A stretch of DNA of 64,000 nt from contig NZ_OZ253579.1 of assembly GCF_965263005.1 (NCBI RefSeq), positions 1,178,001-1,242,000 of the forward strand. The letters are read 5' to 3'. Numbering within the stretch: the first letter of the stretch is position 1; each line of letters begins with the position of its first letter. This document shows positions 58,997 to 64,000 of the stretch, piece after piece. The notes below the pieces were generated by a model. It was given only the letters and a program-made list of their open reading frames with translations. It was not told the origin of the DNA and ran no database searches. Made by a program: the position numbers and the translations under genes. Origin of the DNA: Rariloculus sp965263005. Its GTDB lineage: Bacteria; Pseudomonadota; Gammaproteobacteria; Steroidobacterales; Rariloculaceae.

Positions 58997-60080
58997 TGTC
59001 CCCGGCCCGCGCGAGCTATCGCGGTCGGTGACGCTCGGTGAGCTCGCCGCCCGCTTCGGTTGCGAGCTCGACGGCGCCACCGATACCGTGGTCAAGCGCG
59101 TGGCGACCTTGTCAGGCGCGGACGCGGACGCCGTCAGTTTCCTTGCCAACCCCCATTTCCGCAGCCAACTCGCCGACACTCGAGCGGCCGCGGTAATCCT
59201 CGAGGAACAGCACCGGGCGGACTGTCCCGTCGCGAGCCTCGTCAGCACGAATCCCTACGCGGCATACGCGCGTATCGCCGCGTTCCTGCATCCGCCTTGC
59301 GATATCGAGCCCGCGGTGCACGCTACTGCGACCATCGCAGCCGATGCGATCGTTGCCGAGTCGGCGCGGGTCGGACCGAACGTCGTGATCGGCCCGGCGA
59401 GTGTCGTCGGCGACCGGGCGATGATAGGAGCCGGCAGCGTGATCGGAGCGAACGTGAGCATAGCAGCGGACTCTCGCCTGCTGGCTCGTGTGACCGTGCT
59501 CGATGGCGTGACCGTCGGTGCGCGCTGCCTGATCCATCCCGGCGTGGTGATCGGCTCGGACGGTTTCGGCTTTGCCGAGGACGAGGACGCGTGGGTGAAA
59601 GTGCCGCAGCTCGGCGGCGTGACGATCGGCGACGACGTCGAGATCGGCGCCAACACGACGATCGATCGGGGCACGATAGAGAACACGGTCATCGAGGATG
59701 GCGTCAAGCTCGATAATCTCGTCCAGATCGCTCACAACGTGCGCGTTGGTGCGCATACCGTCATGGCGGCGATGTCAGGCGCCGCGGGCAGCACTAAAAT
59801 CGGCCGGCGCTGCAAGGTCGGGGGCGGTGTCGTCATGATCAATCATCTGGAAATCTGCGATGACGTCATGTTCACTTTCAGGAGCGTCGTAACGAAGTCC
59901 GTGCGCACGCCGGGCGTCTATGGCGGCAGCCTGCCGGCCGACGAGGCGCAGCGATGGCGGCGCAACGCCGCCCGTTTCCGGCAGCTTGACGCGCTGGCCG
60001 AGCGCGTCAGAGCCATCGAGAAGATCGGACGGCACACCGAATCCATCAAGAAGACCACGCAAGATCAGAACAATGACTGA
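58986..60080 (+). CDS. lpxD: UDP-3-O-(3-hydroxyacyl)glucosamine N-acyltransferase
   Basis: This 364-residue protein starts at GTG 58986; GTG 59028, just before TLGELAARFGCELDG, fits E. coli better. An N-terminal uridine-binding domain has SFLANPHFRSQL and NPYAAYARIAAFLHP. A left-handed beta-helix follows (VIGPASVVGDRAMIGAGSVI, HPGVVIGSDGFGF), with the catalytic His in NLVQIAHNVRVGAHT near 250. It adds the N-linked acyl chain in lipid A synthesis. It overlaps both skp and fabZ. Confidence 0.95.
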   Translation: MGNDVPGPRELSRSVTLGELAARFGCELDGATDTVVKRVATLSGADADAVSFLANPHFRSQLADTRAAAVILEEQHRADCPVASLVSTNPYAAYARIAAFLHPPCDIEPAVHATATIAADAIVAESARVGPNVVIGPASVVGDRAMIGAGSVIGANVSIAADSRLLARVTVLDGVTVGARCLIHPGVVIGSDGFGFAEDEDAWVKVPQLGGVTIGDDVEIGANTTIDRGTIENTVIEDGVKLDNLVQIAHNVRVGAHTVMAAMSGAAGSTKIGRRCKVGGGVVMINHLEICDDVMFTFRSVVTKSVRTPGVYGGSLPADEAQRWRRNAARFRQLDALAERVRAIEKIGRHTESIKKTTQDQNND

Positions 60081-60528
60081 GTCGCATTCACTCGATATAG
60101 AAGGCGTCCTGAAGCGCCTGCCGCATCGCTTTCCGTTCCTCATGATCGATCGGGTCACCGAGGTCGTTCCAGGCAAGTCGATCGTGGCGATCAAGAACGT
60201 CAGCGTGAACGAAGCGCACTTCGTCGGGCATTTCCCCGGCTTTCCCGTGATGCCGGGCGTGCTCGTCATAGAGGCCCTGGCGCAAGCCGGCGGAGTGCTT
60301 GCCTGGGAGAGCGCCACGGCGGCTGACCAGAGCGTACGGATCCTCTACCTCGTTGGGATTCGCAACGCGCGCTTCAAGCACACGGTGCGGCCCGGCGACC
60401 AGCTCGTGCTCAACGCCAGGCTGACGGCACGCAAACAGGCGTTGTGGCGGTTCGACTGCCGCGCCGAAATCGACAACAAGCTCGTTGCCGAAGCCGAGAT
60501 CCTGATGGCCACCAGGAAAGAGCCTTGA
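60073..60528 (+). CDS. fabZ: 3-hydroxyacyl-[ACP] dehydratase
   Basis: This 151-residue hot-dog-fold enzyme starts at ATG 60073, inside the lpxD end. It has IEGVLKRLPHRFPFLMIDRV, the catalytic His and Glu region HFVGHFPGFPVMPGVLVIEA (near 54-73) and RNARFKHTVRPGDQLVLNAR. It dehydrates 3-hydroxyacyl-ACP in fatty acid synthesis, competing with LpxA/LpxD for the same pool. It overlaps lpxA at TTGA. Confidence 0.97.
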   Translation: MTESHSLDIEGVLKRLPHRFPFLMIDRVTEVVPGKSIVAIKNVSVNEAHFVGHFPGFPVMPGVLVIEALAQAGGVLAWESATAADQSVRILYLVGIRNARFKHTVRPGDQLVLNARLTARKQALWRFDCRAEIDNKLVAEAEILMATRKEP

Positions 60529-61295
60529 TCGACGAACGGGCCGTCGTCGATCCATCGGCAAACGTGCATGACGACGCTTACGTCGGCCCATATGCCGTGA
60601 TCGGAGCGGACGTCGAGATCCGCGCGGGCTGCCGAATCGGTGCGCACGCGGTCATCAAGGGCCCGACCAGGATCGGCGCCGACAATCGCATTTTCCCGTT
60701 CGCGTCACTGGGCGAGGATCCGCAAGACAAGAAGTACGGCGGGGAGCGCACGGAGCTCGTCATCGGCGAGCGAAACACGATCCGCGAATACTGCACGATC
60801 AATCGAGGCACCGTGCAGGACCAGGGCTGGACCCGGGTCGGCAACGACAATTGGATCATGGCTTACGCCCACATTGCCCATGACTGTGTCGTCGGCGATC
60901 ATACGATTTTCGCGAACAACGCTTCGATAGCCGGGCATGTGCACGTCGGCGATTACGTTGTGCTTGGCGGGTTTACGGCCGTGCACCAATACTGCAGGCT
61001 CGGCGCGAGCGCTTTGTGCAGCATGTTCAGTTACGTGACCAAGGACATTCCGGCTTACGTCATTGTTTCCGGGCGACCGATCAAGCCGCGCGGCATCAAT
61101 GCCGAAGGCTTGAAGCGGCGCGGCTTTTCGGCCGCCGCGATTCGCAATATTCGTGATGCCTATCGCGTCGTCTACCGGCAGGGATCGAGCCTCGATGATG
61201 CGATTGCCGAGCTTGGAGCGCGCGTCGAAGCTCAACCGGAGCTCGAACCGTTGGTGAGCTCACTGTCGCATGGCTCGCGCGGCCTCGTCCGCTAG
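60525..61295 (+). CDS. lpxA: Acyl-ACP--UDP-N-acetylglucosamine O-acyltransferase
   Basis: This 256-residue left-handed beta-helix enzyme starts at TTG 60525, overlapping fabZ. It has DERAVVDPSANVHDDAYVGP, IFPFASLGEDPQDKKYGGE (near 64), EYCTINRGTVQDQG near 93 and the catalytic His region MAYAHIAHDCVVGDH near 113. A helical end has GLKRRGFSAAAIRNIRDAYR. It starts lipid A synthesis. Its TAG stop is followed immediately by repeat R5, which separates it from lpxB. Confidence 0.96.
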   Translation: MIDERAVVDPSANVHDDAYVGPYAVIGADVEIRAGCRIGAHAVIKGPTRIGADNRIFPFASLGEDPQDKKYGGERTELVIGERNTIREYCTINRGTVQDQGWTRVGNDNWIMAYAHIAHDCVVGDHTIFANNASIAGHVHVGDYVVLGGFTAVHQYCRLGASALCSMFSYVTKDIPAYVIVSGRPIKPRGINAEGLKRRGFSAAAIRNIRDAYRVVYRQGSSLDDAIAELGARVEAQPELEPLVSSLSHGSRGLVR

Positions 61296-61453
61296 CAGTC
61301 CGTGGTAAGAGTCCCGCGTCGCACCGAGACCGGCGAAGCGCCTGGCTGACAAGGCGCGAGGAGGGAGAATATTGGGCATATTCGACCGACGAGCAACGCC
61401 GTCAGCCGGGATGCATCGCCGGTCGAATGCAGCGGGACTCTTGCCACGGACTG
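61296..61453. repeat. Interspersed palindromic repeat, copy R5 (between lpxA and lpxB)
   Basis: A 158-bp element starting one base after the lpxA stop. The terminal inverted repeats agree in 21 of 22 bases: CAGTCCGTGGTAAGAGTC on the left and GACTCTTGCCACGGACTG on the right. An inner inverted repeat ATTCGACCG/CGGTCGAAT (61380-61388 and 61419-61427) flanks GGGATGCATCGC. The middle contains GAGGAGGGAG and then TTG 61372, the probable translation start of lpxB. Confidence 0.9.
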
Positions 61454-62613
61454 CCGGTCCGTTGCGCGTCGCGCTCGTTGCGGGCGAGGCTTCCGGCGAC
61501 GTGCTCGGCGCAGGCCTGATCGACGCAATCCGGGCAAGCGCAGCCGACGTTTCGTTTTTCGGCATCGCAGGCCAAAGGATGATCGATGCCGGCTGTGAGC
61601 CCTGGCACCGGATCGAGGAGCTGTCGGTCATGGGGCTTGCCGAAGTGTTACCCCATCTGCCGCGCCTGCTCAGCCTTCGCCGCAGGCTCATCGCGCGCAT
61701 AAAGAAGCTTCGACCGGATGTATTCGTCGGCATCGATTCCTCCGACTTCAATCTCCCGGTGGCGGCCGCGCTCAAGGCGGCCGGCATACCGGCCGTGCAG
61801 TACGGGAGCCCGCAAGTCTGGGCGTGGCGCCAATCCAGGGTGTCGAAGGTACGAAGCGCCACCGATCTTGTATTGTGCCTGTTGCCGTTCGAGACCGAGT
61901 TCTACGCCGAGCACGACGTCAACGCCAGATTCGTCGGACATCCATTGGCTGACGCGATCCCGCTGACGGTCGACGCGGATCGGGCCAGGGCAAGGCTCGG
62001 TCTGTCTGGCGACGACCCCGTCGTCGCGATTCTGCCCGGCAGCCGGCGAGCGGAGATCACGCGCTTGAGCCGGCCCTTTCTCGCGACGGCGCGATGGCTG
62101 CGCCGCGAGCGGCCCGGCGTGCGATTCGTCGTTGCGCTGGCGAACGAGGAGGCGAGCGCAATCTGCCGCGCCGAGGCGGATCGGTTGGAACTCGAGCCAC
62201 CGCCGCTGTTCGTGACAGGACGGGCGCGCGAGGTGCTCGCGGCCGCTGACGCCGTGTTGACGGCATCGGGCACGGCCGCGCTCGAAGCTTTGCTGCTGAA
62301 ACGCCGCATGGTCGTGGCGCACCGGCTTTCGGGGCCGACCTATTGGCTCGCCCGCCGCATGGGGATTCAACGCCTGCCCCATTTCTCGCTGCCGAATCTG
62401 CTCGCGGGGCGGGAACTCGTGCCGGAATTCGTTCAAGCGGAGGTCCGGCCCGATATACTTGGACCGGCGCTGCTGGGCTGCCTGCAAGCCGATGCGCTTG
62501 ACCCCGATTTCAGAGCCGAACTCGCGGTCATCCACGAGCAGCTCAGGCAGAACGCCAGCGCATCTGCCGCGGATGCGGTGCTGAAATTGGCCGTTCGGGA
62601 ATCAACGCCCTGA
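61372..62613 (+). CDS. lpxB: Lipid-A-disaccharide synthase with repeat-encoded N-terminus
   Basis: This glycosyltransferase begins its homology at LRVALVAGEASGDVLGAGLI, continuing with FFGIAGQRMIDAGCEP, SVMGLAEVLPHLPRL, YGSPQVWAWRQSRV, FVGHPLADAI and ILPGSRRAEITRL. It joins UDP-diacylglucosamine and lipid X. The best ribosome site, GAGGAGGGAG, precedes TTG 61372 inside repeat R5, giving 413 residues with about 30 encoded by the repeat (GIFDRRATPSAGMHRRSNAA). TTG 61441 or 61462 would give 390 or 383 residues, near the E. coli length of 382, but have no ribosome site. Overlaps rnhB. Confidence 0.93.
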   Translation: MGIFDRRATPSAGMHRRSNAAGLLPRTAGPLRVALVAGEASGDVLGAGLIDAIRASAADVSFFGIAGQRMIDAGCEPWHRIEELSVMGLAEVLPHLPRLLSLRRRLIARIKKLRPDVFVGIDSSDFNLPVAAALKAAGIPAVQYGSPQVWAWRQSRVSKVRSATDLVLCLLPFETEFYAEHDVNARFVGHPLADAIPLTVDADRARARLGLSGDDPVVAILPGSRRAEITRLSRPFLATARWLRRERPGVRFVVALANEEASAICRAEADRLELEPPPLFVTGRAREVLAAADAVLTASGTAALEALLLKRRMVVAHRLSGPTYWLARRMGIQRLPHFSLPNLLAGRELVPEFVQAEVRPDILGPALLGCLQADALDPDFRAELAVIHEQLRQNASASAADAVLKLAVRESTP

Positions 62614-63245
62614 TGTCGAGGAACCTGTCGCAGCTATTGGATTTCGCGGCTCCGGGCGCCGTCATCGCCGGCGTCGACGAGGCCGGACGCGGGCCGTTGG
62701 CGGGTCCTGTCGTCGCTGCCGCCGTCATTCTCGATGCCGGCAAGCCGGTCGCAGGACTGCGCGACTCCAAGGCGCTTAGCGAGTGCCGGCGCACGCGCCT
62801 CGCACGCGAGATACGCCGCAACGCCGTCGCGTTCTCGCTCGGGATCTCAGGACCCGGTGAAGTCGACGAGCTCAACATCCTGCAGGCATCCCTGCTCGCG
62901 ATGGAGCGGGCCGTGCTCGGCCTGACAGTGCATCCCGATGTCGTGCGCGTGGACGGGAACCAAATCCCGGCGTTCAAGGACCATCCCGGCCGCTACCTGA
63001 CCGAAGCCGTCGTCCGTGGGGATCAGAGCGTGCCTTGCATCAGCGCGGCGTCGATCTTGGCCAAGGTCTGCCGAGACCGGCTGATGCGGCGGTGGCACCG
63101 GAGGTTTCCGGGCTACGGCTTCGATCGCCACAAGGGCTATCCGACGCGCGCCCACATTGAGGCGTTGCACAAGCTCGGGCCGTGCGCGATCCACCGGACG
63201 AGCTTCGCGCCGCTGCGCCGAGAAAGTGTCGTGCCCGCGACATGA
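62613..63245 (+). CDS. rnhB: Ribonuclease HII
   Basis: This 210-residue nuclease starts at ATG 62613, sharing one base with the lpxB stop. It has the catalytic acidic start AGVDEAGRGPLAGPVVAAAV (Asp22, Glu23), LRDSKALSE near 49, VRVDGNQIPAF near 111 and SAASILAKVCRDRLM with DRHKGYPTRAH in the C-terminal part. It cuts RNA of RNA/DNA hybrids and single ribonucleotides. The rnhB-dnaE order is conserved. It overlaps dnaE by ATGA. Confidence 0.96.
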   Translation: MSRNLSQLLDFAAPGAVIAGVDEAGRGPLAGPVVAAAVILDAGKPVAGLRDSKALSECRRTRLAREIRRNAVAFSLGISGPGEVDELNILQASLLAMERAVLGLTVHPDVVRVDGNQIPAFKDHPGRYLTEAVVRGDQSVPCISAASILAKVCRDRLMRRWHRRFPGYGFDRHKGYPTRAHIEALHKLGPCAIHRTSFAPLRRESVVPAT

Positions 63246-64000
63246 GCGGCTACGTTCACCTTCGCGTCCACACCGAATATTCGCTTGTCGACGGCATCGT
63301 TCGAGTCGAGTCGTTGGCCGATACGGCCGCCGCGCTCGGGTTACCGGCCGTCGCGATGACCGATCAGTCGAACGTATCCGGGATCGTCAAGTTCTGCCGC
63401 GCAACCATGAAGCGCGGCATCAAACCCGTCATAGGCGCGGACATCCGGATCGCGGCGTCGCATAACGACCGTGAGCCGACGCCGTTGACGCTGCTGTGCG
63501 CGAACACGGCAGGTTACGGTCAACTGAGCCGTCTGTTGAGCCACGGCCATGAACTCGGGCCATGCCACGGGCGCACGGTCGTCCTCAGGGAGTGGCTCTC
63601 GCGCGAAGCGCTCGACGGTCTGATCGCGCTGTCGGGCGCCCAATTCGGCGAATTCGGCAGAGCGATCTCCGGCAGACGGCCCGAGCGTGCGGCTGAGGTG
63701 CTCGACGAGTGGTGCGGGCTTATGCCCGGACGGTTCTACGTGGAGCTGCAGCGCCTGGGCAGAACCGGAGAGACGGCCTACATTCGACGCGCGGTCGCAC
63801 TCGCGGCGGCCAAACGCGTGCCTTTGCTCGCGACGAACGAGGTGTGCTTCCTCAAGCCCGAAGACTTCGACGCGCACGAAACGCGCGTCTCGATCGGTCA
63901 AGGTCGTACGCTCGAGGATCCGGACAGGCCGAGGGACTTCAGCAGGGAACAGTACTTCAAGTCGCCGGACGAAATGGAGGCGCTGTTTGCCGATCTGCCC
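63242..64000 (+). CDS. dnaE: DNA polymerase III subunit alpha, N-terminal part (cut by window end)
   Basis: The frame is open from ATG 63242 to the last base (253 codons). It has the PHP domain start YVHLRVHTEYSLVDGIVRV and AVAMTDQSNVSGIVKFCRAT, then GIKPVIGADIRI, LTLLCANTAGYGQLSRLLS, RFYVELQRLGRTGE and PLLATNEVCFLKPEDFDAHE. Some usual PHP metal ligands are replaced (TDQSN), as in E. coli-type DnaE, which lacks nuclease activity. It is the replicative polymerase catalytic subunit. The C-terminal 900 or so residues lie beyond the window. Confidence 0.96.
   Translation, partial: MSGYVHLRVHTEYSLVDGIVRVESLADTAAALGLPAVAMTDQSNVSGIVKFCRATMKRGIKPVIGADIRIAASHNDREPTPLTLLCANTAGYGQLSRLLSHGHELGPCHGRTVVLREWLSREALDGLIALSGAQFGEFGRAISGRRPERAAEVLDEWCGLMPGRFYVELQRLGRTGETAYIRRAVALAAAKRVPLLATNEVCFLKPEDFDAHETRVSIGQGRTLEDPDRPRDFSREQYFKSPDEMEALFADLP

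Noticed and set aside
63242..64000. Altered PHP metal ligands in DnaE as a sign of an unusual polymerase.
   Set aside because: Loss of PHP catalytic ligands is common in gammaproteobacterial DnaE, which relies on DnaQ for proofreading.

Overview
This window looks like a chromosomal segment of a high-GC, Gram-negative gammaproteobacterium. The evidence is the BAM/LPS gene order (rpsB-tsf-pyrH-frr-cdsA-rseP-bamA-skp-lpxD-fabZ-lpxA-lpxB-rnhB-dnaE), the map-glnD-dapD block divergent from rpsB, and the dinG/yoaA-tsaB pair. Many genes overlap by four bases at TGA/ATG, GTG or TTG, and TTG/GTG starts are common. The genus cannot be named from sequence alone.

Layout. 1-5.3 kb: end of an efflux adaptor gene, an alpha/beta hydrolase, a secreted M20 amidohydrolase, an NHL-propeller lipoprotein, and a DUF433 antitoxin with a truncated DUF5615 toxin that runs into an integrase fragment. 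5.8-10.4 kb: an orphan fused TRAP permease, a DASS transporter and threonine synthase. 10.6-19.6 kb: a TonB receptor, then a metabolic cluster (MDR dehydrogenase, MetE-like protein, a solitary EboE-like TIM barrel, an HIBADH-type and a Gfo/Idh/MocA oxidoreductase, a secreted MBL-fold hydrolase). 19.8-23.1 kb: ugd, tRNA-Val, gltX, tRNA-Ala, tRNA-Glu. 23.1-25.0 kb: an islet with an IS481 remnant, a LysR regulator and an NTF2-like protein, ended by an imperfect copy of the tRNA-Glu 3' end. 25.0-35 kb: mobA, DegT aminotransferase, N-formylglutamate amidohydrolase, ybdK, dusA, amidohydrolase, pckG, dinG-like helicase and tsaB. 36.2-45.7 kb: phosphate regulon (phoB, phoR, phoU; pstS, pstC, pstA, pstB) with dsbB and dapE between. 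45.8-50.1 kb: dapD, glnD, map. 50.3-64 kb: the rpsB-to-dnaE superoperon, cut off inside dnaE.

How it works together. PhoR/PhoB/PhoU and PstSCAB form a phosphate sensing and uptake unit, with candidate Pho boxes before phoB and pstS. The last 14 kb couples translation genes to phospholipid synthesis, outer-membrane protein assembly and lipid A synthesis; uppS and dxr, usually found in this string, are absent here.

Most unusual: (i) a palindromic, MITE- or REPIN-like repeat family with four clear copies plus a half copy and a degenerate one, whose terminal inverted repeats differ between copies but largely still pair within each copy; (ii) one copy between lpxA and lpxB that appears to supply the Shine-Dalgarno and start codon of lpxB; (iii) a 44-codon in-frame tandem duplication in rseP; (iv) the tRNA-Glu islet; (v) the toxin/integrase scar; (vi) the isolated EboE-like gene in an uncharacterised oxidoreductase cluster.
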